A stretch of DNA of 10,909 nucleotides from JBDRGC01 sp043818215 (lineage in GTDB: Bacteria > Chloroflexota > Anaerolineae > Anaerolineales > UBA11858): contig JBDRGC010000129.1 of the NCBI GenBank assembly GCA_043818215.1, positions 1 through 10,909 on the forward strand. The letters are read 5' to 3'. A program made the position numbers and the translations under genes. Position 1 is the stretch's first letter, and every line of letters starts with the position of its first letter. Shown here in pieces: positions 1-7,350 of this stretch. Below the pieces are notes generated by a model. The model had not been told where the DNA came from and made no database searches. It saw only the letters and a list, made by a program, of their open reading frames with translations.

Positions 1-339
1 CACTTGATCGTTTCTATCCCGCCCAAGCATGCTGTGGCGTATATTGTCAAATGTCTCAAAGGAGCCAGTTCCCACTATCTCACTCAGGCCGGGGTAACAT
101 TTGCCTGGCAACGCGGCTACGGTGTGCTCACTCTCGGAGAACGGCAAAGACCACAAGCAGAGACGTATGTACGTGACCAAAAAGTACATCACGAAGCGGA
201 AACGAGTATTGCCTGGCTTGAGCGGTACGCCGAGTTTGACGAAGGCCTGGAAGATACAGGCATCAAGGTTTATGGAGTTCCTTATAATATGAGAGAGCAA
301 AGAGCATCGTATGATGTGTTGGGAGAACCGCCGTTTTAG
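1..339 (+). CDS. IS200/REP-associated (RAYT-like) HUH transposase, C-terminal fragment cut by window edge
   Basis: The reading frame is open from base 1, so the gene starts outside the window; the TTG at 4 is an internal Leu codon. The first residues, HLIVSIPPK, match the segment following the HUH motif of Y1 (IS200/IS605 and REP-associated) transposases, and the His at codon 1 is very likely the second His of that motif. Further on come KGASSHYL, a WQRGYG motif and a helix with YVRDQKVHH, whose Tyr (codon 166-168) is in the position of the catalytic tyrosine that forms the covalent DNA link in this family. The family cuts and joins single-stranded DNA beside hairpins. Fourteen bases after the stop begins a 78-nt structured repeat that could be its right end or a REP-like substrate. 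Assignment to RAYT rather than classical IS200 is uncertain without the N-terminus. Confidence 0.8.
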   Translation, partial: HLIVSIPPKHAVAYIVKCLKGASSHYLTQAGVTFAWQRGYGVLTLGERQRPQAETYVRDQKVHHEAETSIAWLERYAEFDEGLEDTGIKVYGVPYNMREQRASYDVLGEPPF

Positions 340-352
340 TTTTAGCCATTAG

Positions 353-430
353 AAACGTGTTTGAACACGTTTCCTGTACCAGCCACCGAACACCTGCACT
401 TGCGTTTAGGTGCAAGTGTTCATTCGGTGG
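353..430 (+). repeat. 78-nt structured direct repeat, copy 1 (candidate transposon right end / REP-like element)
   Basis: The element opens with a 20-nt near-perfect palindrome (AAACGTGTT, TG, AACACGTTT; 353-372). It continues into a stem with outer arms CCACCGAA/TTCGGTGG and an inner hairpin CACTTGC/GCAAGTG with a short loop. A copy at 3658-3735 is identical at 76 of 78 positions in the same orientation. Its place just after the HUH transposase stop, and its hairpin content, fit the subterminal hairpins used by IS200/IS605 or RAYT enzymes. The open frame through it is artefactual: it would give both downstream genes the same N-terminal peptide (MNTFPVPA...). Confidence 0.85.
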
Positions 431-492
431 GCTATTTGAGAAAATCGCACGACACGAGTAATAATCATCGTTATCATAGCAGTGAAATTACC

Positions 493-2640
493 ATGAATAA
501 TAGAAAGAAAACAGCTAAGAAAGCAGTAAAGAATCCTGTTAAGTTCTCTGATTTTCTGCCAGACTGGCTGAGTGGCTTGCTAGAAAAATGGCAACCGCCA
601 GCCGAACTTGTCTTCATGGGAACGGCTCTACTAGTTGGGATAGGTACTGGCATTGGCGCGGTGCTTTTTCGCTACCTTATTAGTGGTGTAGCCTGGATAG
701 GTTACCAATGGATACCTGATGTCACAAGCAGTTGGGGCAAAACCTACGTCGTGTTCGTCCCTGCTATCGGCGGTTTGTTTGTTGGCCTGCTTGTATTCTA
801 CTTTGCACGTGAGGCTAAAGGGCATGGTGTACCGGAAGTAATGGAAGCTGTTGCCCTAAAAGGTGGAAGAATCCGTCCCAGGGTAGCAATCGTCAAATCA
901 CTGGCTTCTTCGATTTGTATTGGTAGCGGTGGATCGGTAGGCCGGGAAGGGCCAATTGTTCAGATTGGATCAGCAATTGGTTCCACAGTTGGGCAAGCCT
1001 TGAACCTGTCAGACGAACGGGTAAGTAACCTTGTCGCCTGTGGGGCAGCCGGTGGTATTGCCGCTACCTTCAACGCGCCTATTGCTGGGGTGATCTTTGC
1101 TTTGGAAGTGATTTTGGGCAGATTTAGTGTACGCCATTTTAGTTCAGTTGTTATTGCATCTGTATCTGCCAGCGTTATTGGGCGAGTCGCTTTTGGAAAT
1201 ACGCCCGCATTTGCCATCCCATTTGAGTACGGTATTAACAGTTTGTGGGAGTTTCTGTTTTACCCTGTTTTAGGTGTCCTCGCGGCCATTGTCGGTGTGA
1301 TGTTTACGCGCTCACTGTACTGGTCAGAAGATATGTTTGATAGTTGGAAGCATTTTCCTGAGTGGGGTAAACCTGCTATTGGCGGAGCCTTAATCGGAAT
1401 TTTAGCCCTTGTTTACCCTCTGGCCAAATTATCACAGCCAATCACCTGGGACCGAACGCCACAAATCTTCAATGTAGGCTATGACGTTATCGAAAGTGCG
1501 CTGGCAAATCATCTTATATTTTCCGTGGCAGTAGCCCTGCTTCTATTGAAATTAATCGCCACCAATCTGACGTTAGGATCGGGTGGATCGGGTGGTATCT
1601 TCGCGCCTACATTGTTCTTGGGAGCTATGCTAGGGGCGGCGTTCGAGCTAGGAGTGAATCGCTTATTTCCTGGTATTAGCGCACCGCCTGGGGCATATGC
1701 ATTGGTGGGTATGGCAGCCGTTTTTTCGGCCAGCGCTCATGCACCTATTACAGCCGTCTTGATTTTGTTCGAACTAACCGGCGATTATCGCATTATCTTG
1801 CCACTCATGTTAACAGTCGTTATTGCAACATTACTATCGCAACGGCTATTGCGGGGCGAATCTATTTACACGCTTAAATTATCGAGGCGGGGGGTTCGGC
1901 TACAGCATGGGCGTGATACTGATATTCTACAAGGTGTCCTGATTGGTGAGGTGATGACGCATACGGTAGAAACTGTACCTAAGAGTATGACAATCATTGA
2001 ACTGGCCGAAATAATTACCCATTCTCATCGCAATGGGTTTGGTGTTCTTGATGATCAAGGAAAACTGTTTGGAATTGTTACCTTGAGTGATTTAGAACGC
2101 GCTTTGACGAATAAACGATCACACAATACATCTGCTGCCGAGATCGCCACAGCCTGGCCGCATCTAAGAGTATCCTTTCCAGACGAGACCATTGGTGATG
2201 CACTAGCCTCTATGGGATCGCAAGGTTTGGGGTGTTTGCCGGTGGTATCTCGGGATGATCCATACCATTTGTTGGGTATTCTCTGGCGAGAAGATATTAT
2301 TCGGGCTTATGATCTGGCTCGGACACGCCGGGCTGAGATTCAACACAGTACGAGACGAATAGAACAGCAACACCAAGAACCAACCGAATTTGTCGACATT
2401 CATCTATCACCCGATGACAAAGTCATTGGTAAATCAGTAACAGAAGTCGCCGCAGTAATACCCAAGGATTGTGTCCTCGTGTCTATTCAGCGCAATGGAA
2501 GAGTCATTATTCCACATGGAGATACTACTTTCCAGGCAGGGGATCAAATCACAGCCTTTATCCGGGTCCAGGAATCCGAGAAATTGTACCAATGCCTACA
2601 TGGGCAAGTTCCTAACAATAAGCAGGCCAAAAAGGCGTGA
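493..2640 (+). CDS. CLC family chloride channel/transporter with CBS pair and TrkA-C domain
   Basis: This integral membrane anion channel or H+/anion antiporter has 715 residues from the ATG at 493. That start is chosen because the open frame further upstream runs through the 78-nt repeat; no strong Shine-Dalgarno is visible, so it is not certain. The CLC core spans about residues 35-455. The three anion-selectivity motifs are GHGVP (110-114, with His where the classical GSGIP has Ser), GREGP with the external gating Glu (E152), and GGIFAP (367-372); the ion-coordinating Tyr is in GDYRIILP (Y432). In the ALEVIL stretch, Val206 aligns with the internal proton glutamate of the E. coli exchanger, as in channel-type CLCs. 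Two CBS domains follow (about 485-540 and 548-608), then a TrkA-C/RCK_C-like domain (about 632-702), suggesting regulation by nucleotides or other ligands. It lies between the two 78-nt repeats and is more AT-rich than the citrate operon. Confidence 0.93.
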   Translation: MNNRKKTAKKAVKNPVKFSDFLPDWLSGLLEKWQPPAELVFMGTALLVGIGTGIGAVLFRYLISGVAWIGYQWIPDVTSSWGKTYVVFVPAIGGLFVGLLVFYFAREAKGHGVPEVMEAVALKGGRIRPRVAIVKSLASSICIGSGGSVGREGPIVQIGSAIGSTVGQALNLSDERVSNLVACGAAGGIAATFNAPIAGVIFALEVILGRFSVRHFSSVVIASVSASVIGRVAFGNTPAFAIPFEYGINSLWEFLFYPVLGVLAAIVGVMFTRSLYWSEDMFDSWKHFPEWGKPAIGGALIGILALVYPLAKLSQPITWDRTPQIFNVGYDVIESALANHLIFSVAVALLLLKLIATNLTLGSGGSGGIFAPTLFLGAMLGAAFELGVNRLFPGISAPPGAYALVGMAAVFSASAHAPITAVLILFELTGDYRIILPLMLTVVIATLLSQRLLRGESIYTLKLSRRGVRLQHGRDTDILQGVLIGEVMTHTVETVPKSMTIIELAEIITHSHRNGFGVLDDQGKLFGIVTLSDLERALTNKRSHNTSAAEIATAWPHLRVSFPDETIGDALASMGSQGLGCLPVVSRDDPYHLLGILWREDIIRAYDLARTRRAEIQHSTRRIEQQHQEPTEFVDIHLSPDDKVIGKSVTEVAAVIPKDCVLVSIQRNGRVIIPHGDTTFQAGDQITAFIRVQESEKLYQCLHGQVPNNKQAKKA

Positions 2641-2863
2641 GCGCTGACTGGCAAGATCGAGGCTCTTTGCTTATAAATATGTGGTTGTTGGAGGCCACAC
2701 GCCCGATAAGACTCTGGTTTTTCTCGCTAGCCGGTTACGCAAACGTTTTTTGGGCGGCGAATAGTAGTTGTAGCCTATAGCGGTAGAATAGTTGAGTGCA
2801 GCATCTTATGCAGGCGACAATATTTACATCGATAAAAACACTGTCTATTGATCGGAGTTTACA

Positions 2864-3535
2864 ATGGCTAAGAAATCAGAAAATGCGTTACCCAAGATTG
2901 GATATCTGTATCATTATCCAAGATTTGATCATCCTACTGACAATTTTCGTCTAGATATTTTTATTTCTTCAATTCCAACTGAACAACACTTTGATGTTCT
3001 GCGCGCTCATTTTTTTGTAAAAACTCCGCAAGGGGCAATAGAACGCTTAACAATCACTCACCCCTGGAATTACGAAAAAACTATCCGTGTCTGTGCGGGA
3101 GTGGTTTTAATGGAGGATCGAAAGTGGAAAAAAGAGGAAGCCTTCGCTTTTGGAGGGCAATTGAAGATTGATGTGCAGGAATTGCAGACTGTTTGTAATC
3201 TGGTGTCATCTGCCCCCATCCTTGAAATCAGCGGGGCTACGCCCTTACACAGATTTTTCATTGATGAGCTGGAAATATTATTAGCAGAACGTCGGGCTGC
3301 ATATCTAAACCGCCGTGAATATGAAACGCAGTTAAGTAAAATGGACCCACTTGAGCTGTACCTGGCCTGTTTGAAAGAACTGATTCAGAAGTTCGAACAA
3401 TTTCCTCATAAGGACGAAAAATACCTTCAATTTTTAATGTTCCTTCATTCGCAGAAGCATCGCCTTGACGCAGCGGGTTTATCCAGAGACCCAGCACCAA
3501 AATTAGATGATATTTTTATAATTAGCAGAGAATAA
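2864..3535 (+). CDS. Hypothetical protein, 223 aa, unrecognised
   Basis: I do not recognise this family. The start is supported by GGAG at 2854-2857, six bases before the ATG. The N-terminal half looks like a beta-rich domain (KIGYLYHYPRFDHP, then alternating hydrophobics such as FRLDIFISSIPT). The C-terminal half is helical and charged, with a likely helix or coiled segment from about residue 135 to 195 (DELEILLAERRAAYLNRREY, then LELYLACLKELIQKFEQF). No signal peptide or membrane segment is evident, so it is probably cytoplasmic. The DNA is strikingly AT-rich in places (17 G+C in 60 bases at 2941-3000), unlike the citrate operon, consistent with transfer. The 223-bp gap from the CLC gene shows no clear terminator or promoter, and the gene ends 122 bp before the second 78-nt repeat. 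Confidence 0.75.
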   Translation: MAKKSENALPKIGYLYHYPRFDHPTDNFRLDIFISSIPTEQHFDVLRAHFFVKTPQGAIERLTITHPWNYEKTIRVCAGVVLMEDRKWKKEEAFAFGGQLKIDVQELQTVCNLVSSAPILEISGATPLHRFFIDELEILLAERRAAYLNRREYETQLSKMDPLELYLACLKELIQKFEQFPHKDEKYLQFLMFLHSQKHRLDAAGLSRDPAPKLDDIFIISRE

Positions 3536-3657
3536 ATTGGTAGACAGATCACCGCCCACCCCCACATGCACCAAACCGAGCTGCGACCGAGGGTAAGCGG
3601 TGCTATTTGCCAAGCAACCATGGATGAATTCATAGCCTGACCCCCGAAACACGTCAC

Positions 3658-3735
3658 AAACGTGTTTGAACACGTTTCCCGTACCAGCCGCCGAACACCT
3701 GCACTTGCGTTTAGGTGCAAGTGTTCATTCGGTGG
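3658..3735 (+). repeat. 78-nt structured direct repeat, copy 2
   Basis: This copy differs from the one at 353-430 at two positions only (T/C in the CCYGTACC segment and A/G in CCRCCGAA) and has the same orientation. It stands 3.3 kb from the transposase with no transposase of its own. It ends about 30 bases before the Shine-Dalgarno of the CitD-CitE gene, so it occupies the operon's leader or promoter region. Just after its end, a 12-nt word (TCATTCGGTGGC) is repeated in tandem at 3725-3748, overlapping the repeat edge. An extra pairing is possible at its left edge (AAACACGT at 3648 with ACGTGTTT). Confidence 0.85.
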
Positions 3736-3766
3736 CTCATTCGGTGGCTGAGAAACTGAGAACCCC

Positions 3767-3779
3767 GGAGGAAACCTTG
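3767..3779 (+). promoter_or_regulatory. Shine-Dalgarno and TTG start of the CitD-CitE fusion
   Basis: GGAGG at 3767-3771 is followed by a five-base spacer and an in-frame TTG at 3777. This is the best start in the frame: it removes the repeat-encoded N-terminal extension and leaves an N-terminus the same length as free-standing CitD, with the carrier serine at residue 16 (E. coli CitD uses Ser14). Confidence 0.75.
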
Positions 3780-4994
3780 AACAAAATAAGAACTTCTGGA
3801 AATAAAGGCGCAGACATCCGTTCGGATTGTTTCGTGACCCTCGAAATGACCGCGAGCGGCGGCATTGAGATAAACCTCACAAGCAAGGTGGGCGCGCTGT
3901 ATGGCGACTCCATTATCGAATTGGCCGAAGAAATACTAACCTACTTTGGGATAAAAAACGCCACGCTTCAAATCGAAGACAGTGGCGCATTGGCTTTTGT
4001 GCTGGCAGCCAGAATTGAAGCCGCCATCAAGCAATTTGTTGACACCGACAAAGAATATTGGCCCGAACTCATCGCAGAGAATCAATATTCCACCGCCAAA
4101 GACCGTTATCGCCGCTCACGGTTATATTTGCCGGGCAATACCCCCAAGTTGATGCTCAACGCCGGCATTCACCAGCCAGATGGTATTATTCTCGACTTGG
4201 AAGACTCGGTAGCTCCGGCCAAAAAAGACGAGGCCCGGCTGGTGGTCAGAAATGCCCTGCGGCAGGTCGATTTTTACGGCGCCGAGCGGATGGTGCGCAT
4301 CAACCAACTTCCCCGCGGCCTGGATGATCTGGCTTACCTGGTGCCGCACAACGTCAACCTGATCCTGATCCCCAAGTGTGAAACGGCTGACCAGGTGAGA
4401 CAGGTGGATGAAAGGATCGCGGAAATAGCCGCTGCAAATGGCGTAACGCATTCCATTTACCTGATGCCGATTATCGAGAGCGCCTTAGGGGTGGTCAACG
4501 TCTACCCGATTGCGGCTGCTTCCGACAACGTGGCCGCGTTGGGACTTGGCTTGGAGGATTACACTGCCAGCCTGGGAACACAGCGCACCAAAGAAGGCCG
4601 CGAATCGTTCTTCGCTCGCAGTCAACTGGTCAACGCAGCCCGCGCCGCTGGCATCCAGCCCATCGACTCCGTCTTCTCCGATGTGTCGGATATGGACGCA
4701 CTGCGCGAAGTTGTACTGGAGTCGAAATCTTTGGGCTTCGACGGCATGGGCTGCATTCATCCCCGCCAGATCAAAGTCATCCACGAAGCCTTTGCCCCCA
4801 ACGAGGCTGAGATCGAAAATGCAAAAAAAATCGTTCTCGCTTTCGATGAGGCCACCGTTAAAGGACTGGGAGTGGTTTCCCTCGGTTCTAAGATGATCGA
4901 TCCGCCCGTGGTCAAACGCGCCCAGCGCACCATCGACCTGGCCGTGGAGATCGGGAAGTTATCCGAAAGCTGGAAAAACGTGGCTCAAGCATAA
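3777..4994 (+). CDS. citE: Citrate lyase acyl-carrier (gamma, CitD) fused to beta subunit (CitE, citryl-ACP lyase)
   Basis: This is a 405-residue fusion. Residues 1-90 match CitD, the acyl carrier that holds phosphoribosyl-dephospho-CoA on a serine: GADIRSDCFV gives Ser16 as the likely attachment site, with GIEINL, YGDSI and GALAFVLAARIEAAI following the usual CitD pattern. Residues about 108-400 are CitE, a TIM-barrel aldolase-type lyase cleaving citryl-ACP to acetyl-ACP and oxaloacetate: RRSRLYLPGN (112-121), DLEDSV (140-145), RINQL (174-178), PIIESALG with the metal-ligand Glu (E234), GLGLEDYT and CIHPRQIKVIHEAF. CitD and CitE are separate genes in enterobacterial and Klebsiella-type operons, so the fusion is unusual. 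CitF follows after 157 bp containing a hairpin. No activation genes (citC, citX, citG) lie in the window. A citramalate lyase role is possible, since that enzyme has the same three-part design. Confidence 0.92.
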   Translation: MNKIRTSGNKGADIRSDCFVTLEMTASGGIEINLTSKVGALYGDSIIELAEEILTYFGIKNATLQIEDSGALAFVLAARIEAAIKQFVDTDKEYWPELIAENQYSTAKDRYRRSRLYLPGNTPKLMLNAGIHQPDGIILDLEDSVAPAKKDEARLVVRNALRQVDFYGAERMVRINQLPRGLDDLAYLVPHNVNLILIPKCETADQVRQVDERIAEIAAANGVTHSIYLMPIIESALGVVNVYPIAAASDNVAALGLGLEDYTASLGTQRTKEGRESFFARSQLVNAARAAGIQPIDSVFSDVSDMDALREVVLESKSLGFDGMGCIHPRQIKVIHEAFAPNEAEIENAKKIVLAFDEATVKGLGVVSLGSKMIDPPVVKRAQRTIDLAVEIGKLSESWKNVAQA

Positions 4995-5027
4995 GTCCAC
5001 ATATTTTCTTAAACGCAAGCGGAGAAA

Positions 5028-5092
5028 TTTACCACAAAGTCACGAAGACTCAAAGAAAATAGCACTTGGTGCCTTTGTGCCTTAGTGGTGAA
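5028..5092 (+). repeat. Intergenic hairpin with period-8 word arms (CACAAAGA class)
   Basis: The left arm (5028-5055) and right arm (5065-5092) are 28 nt each and pair at 21 positions plus two G-T wobbles, around a nine-base A-rich loop. The left arm reads as successive octamers CACAAAGT, CACGAAGA, CTCAAAGA. It fills the CitDE-CitF junction. No U-tract follows, so it is not a standard terminator, and CitF is clearly the partner subunit of the gene before it. Confidence 0.8.
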
Positions 5093-5151
5093 CATGAATC
5101 TTTTTTTCAGTAAAGTCATCTGTGAATTAAAAAGAATCAGGAATAATAATT

Positions 5152-6708
5152 ATGACGATTGAATTCGTAGAAAACGCAGTTGGGCGCATGATCCCGACAG
5201 AGATCAACGGCAAGCCCGTCATACCTTTCAAGGGGGCGCACCAACACAGGGCAACCGGCCGCAAGTACGCGCCACCCATCGCCACCTGCGCGGATTACCC
5301 CGCTGACGGCGACAAACGTCAGCCGGACTTGAAAACAGCCCTCATCAAAGCGGGATTGAAGGATGGCATGACCATCTCCACCCATCACCATTTCCGCAAC
5401 GGCGACCTGGTTGCTAATCAGATATTCGATGCCGCGGCGGAGTTAAGGGTGAAGGATTTGATCTGGTTCCCCTCCGCCTCCTTTCATTGCCACGAACCAC
5501 TCATCAAATATATGGAAGATGGCACCATCCATCACATCGAAGGGAGCATGAACGGCCCCTTGGGGCGATTTGCATCCCAGGGAAAGATGCGTGGAACGGG
5601 TGTGCTGCGCTCGCACGGGGGACGCTACCAGGCGGTGCAGGACGGCGAAGTGGTCATTGACATAGCCGTCATCGCCGCCCCCACCGCCGACCCCTTCGGC
5701 AACGCTAACGGCCTCACCGGGCCATCGGCCTGCGGGCTGCTGGGTTTTGCCTTAGCCGACTCCCAGTATGCCCATAAAGTCATCGTTGTGACCGACAATC
5801 TGGTTCCCTTTCCCTGCATCCCCTGGCAGATTCAGGGAAATTACGTGGATTACGTGGTCGAGATGGAGCAGGTCGGCATTCCTGAAATGATCATTTCTGG
5901 CACCACCCTCGTTACAAAAAGCCCCGACCGCCTCTTCATCGCCGAACTGACCGCTAAATTCTGTGATGTTACCGGCATCATCCACGATGGCTTTTCTTTC
6001 CAGGCCGGCGCGGGAGGCACATCGCTGGCAATTGGCAATTACTTTGGCGAAATCATGCGCCAGAAGGGTATCAAAGCGCGCTTTGCCAGAGGGGGCAGCA
6101 ATCAATATCTGGTAGAGATGCTGGAAGAAGGTCTGGTTGAGTACATTTTGGACGGGCAAACCTTCGATCTGGCAGGTGTGCGCTCGATGCGAGAAAATCC
6201 CAATCACGTCAACACCAGCCCTTTTACCAGCTATAATTATCACGGCAAGGGCAACTTCGCTTCGATTTTGGATGTGGTCGTTCTGGGCGCTACCGAGGTG
6301 GATGTTAATTACAATGCCAACGTTGTCACCCACTCCGATGGCTATCTACTGCACGGAATCGGCGGCTGGCAGAATTGTCTCTTCGGCAAAACCGTCATTC
6401 TGCCAATTCCCCTCTTCCGCAACCGTATCCCCGTCATCCGTGACGAAGTGACCACCATCTGCGGGCCGGGCGAATTGATCGATGTGATCGTCACCGAGCG
6501 CGGCATCGCCATCAACCCCCGCCGCACAGATTTGCTGGAAGCGGTCGAGGGTTCAGGTCTGCCCATCAAGACAATCCGAGAACTCAAAGATGAAGCCGAA
6601 AAGATTTGCGGAGTGCCCCAAGCGGTCGAATTCGAAGAAAAAGTCATCGCAGCCATCAAATGGGTCGATGGCACGGTGATTGACGTGGTCAGGCAGGTGA
6701 AGGAGTAA
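5152..6708 (+). CDS. citF: Citrate lyase alpha subunit (citrate:acetyl-ACP transferase)
   Basis: This 518-residue protein is close to the usual CitF length. CitF exchanges acetyl for citryl on the carrier domain (acetyl-ACP + citrate to citryl-ACP + acetate), which CitE then cleaves, so it completes the lyase with the preceding CitD-CitE fusion. Family signatures are visible along its whole length: the ISTHHHFRNGD segment, FPSASFHCHEPLI, HHIEGSMNGPLG, LRSHGGR, the IAAPTADPFGNANG motif, VTDNLVPFPCIPWQIQ, DGFSFQAGAGGTSLA and a C-terminal ICGPGELIDVIVTERGIAI-type stretch. It belongs to the CoA-transferase superfamily and should be cytoplasmic. AGGA at 5139-5142 stands nine bases before the ATG. 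No frameshift is seen. The gene stops two bases before the next hairpin begins. Confidence 0.95.
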   Translation: MTIEFVENAVGRMIPTEINGKPVIPFKGAHQHRATGRKYAPPIATCADYPADGDKRQPDLKTALIKAGLKDGMTISTHHHFRNGDLVANQIFDAAAELRVKDLIWFPSASFHCHEPLIKYMEDGTIHHIEGSMNGPLGRFASQGKMRGTGVLRSHGGRYQAVQDGEVVIDIAVIAAPTADPFGNANGLTGPSACGLLGFALADSQYAHKVIVVTDNLVPFPCIPWQIQGNYVDYVVEMEQVGIPEMIISGTTLVTKSPDRLFIAELTAKFCDVTGIIHDGFSFQAGAGGTSLAIGNYFGEIMRQKGIKARFARGGSNQYLVEMLEEGLVEYILDGQTFDLAGVRSMRENPNHVNTSPFTSYNYHGKGNFASILDVVVLGATEVDVNYNANVVTHSDGYLLHGIGGWQNCLFGKTVILPIPLFRNRIPVIRDEVTTICGPGELIDVIVTERGIAINPRRTDLLEAVEGSGLPIKTIRELKDEAEKICGVPQAVEFEEKVIAAIKWVDGTVIDVVRQVKE

Positions 6709-6710
6709 AG

Positions 6711-6781
6711 CAGACGGAGGACGGGAGACCGAAGACGGAAAGCACCTTTGTGTCCGTCCTCCGTCTCCCGTCCTCCGTCTG
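6711..6781 (+). repeat. Intergenic hairpin with period-7 word arms (GACGGAG class)
   Basis: Left arm 6711-6739 and right arm 6753-6781 match at 27 of 29 positions around a 13-base loop. Each arm is a run of heptamers: GACGGAG, GACGGGA, GACCGAA, GACGGAA on the left, and their complements on the right. It starts two bases after the citF stop and ends 21 bases before the next ATG, so it fills the junction. With only two mismatches in 29 it is the best-paired hairpin in the window. Confidence 0.9.
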
Positions 6782-6801
6782 AATGCGACGAAAGGAACAC
6801 T

Positions 6802-7350
6802 ATGAACATAACCGAACTCTGGCCCGAACTGGCCTGGATCGAAGATGACGACCTGCGGGAAAAAACAACCCGAACCTGGGAATTAGCCCTGGAAAGAAGC
6901 GTGCTAACCGCCGAAGATTTGCAGCGCATCCCTTTCACCCTGCTGGCCGGCCCAGATTTGAAGGTCAGCTTTATGACGCATAAGCGCGCCGTAGTTCACA
7001 TCGCCAAAGAGAGCGCCCTAAAGATGATCGAATTCTTTGGCGCTGAACTGCCGGTCAACCTGGACGTGGTCATTTCCGGCGCGATTCTGGCCGATGTGGG
7101 TAAGCTGCTGGAATACGAGCTGGACGAGAACGGCCACTCTTTTCAAGGAGCCTACGGCAAATACCTGCGGCATCCTTTCTCCGGTGTAGCGCTGGCGGAA
7201 GGGTGCGGCGTTCCAGCGGAAGTGTGCCATATCATCGCTGCCCACGCCGGAGAAGGCGATCTGATCAAGCGCACCACCGAAGCCTACATTGTTCACCACG
7301 CCGATTTTATGACTTTCTTGCCTTTCAAGAGCAGGTTGGAAGGGGACTAG
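6802..7350 (+). CDS. Small HD-domain protein, possible phosphohydrolase with one altered metal ligand
   Basis: This is a 182-residue protein. AGGA at 6793-6796, five bases before the ATG at 6802, supports that start; a longer frame from 6748 runs through the hairpin and is rejected. The layout resembles the HD superfamily: H60 in the MTHKRAVV helix, GAILADVGKLLEY at 93-105, H124 in RHPFSG, H148 in IIAAHAGEGD and D168 in VHHADF. In canonical members the second motif is HD; here it is Ala97-Asp98, so one metal-binding His is missing while the other ligands look intact. It sits between CitF and the dehydratase, so its role is probably tied to this pathway (for example cofactor or nucleotide turnover), but that is a guess. 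Its TAG stop lies in the first heptamer of the next repeat, so the repeat has set the C-terminus. Confidence 0.8.
   Translation: MNITELWPELAWIEDDDLREKTTRTWELALERSVLTAEDLQRIPFTLLAGPDLKVSFMTHKRAVVHIAKESALKMIEFFGAELPVNLDVVISGAILADVGKLLEYELDENGHSFQGAYGKYLRHPFSGVALAEGCGVPAEVCHIIAAHAGEGDLIKRTTEAYIVHHADFMTFLPFKSRLEGD

Noticed and set aside
361..492. N-terminal extension of the CLC frame from a TTG at 361
   Set aside because: It translates the 78-nt repeat, and the same peptide would start the unrelated CitD-CitE frame at 3666. The CLC core does not need it.
2613..2700. Integron attC-like motif (CCTAACAATAAGC near the end of the CLC gene)
   Set aside because: No complementary GTTAGG-type core follows, no symmetrical stem was found, and no integrase is visible.
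2823..2851. Promoter-like TTTACA and TATTGA with 17-base spacing before the 223-aa gene
   Set aside because: The -10 match is weak, and a start from it would fall on the ribosome binding site.
3666..3776. Longer CitD-CitE start inside the second 78-nt repeat
   Set aside because: The TTG at 3777 has GGAGG five bases upstream and gives a standard CitD N-terminus. The longer form is repeat sequence.
5752..6333. 193-codon minus-strand frame opposite citF
   Set aside because: It is an antisense shadow. CitF signatures are continuous on the + strand.
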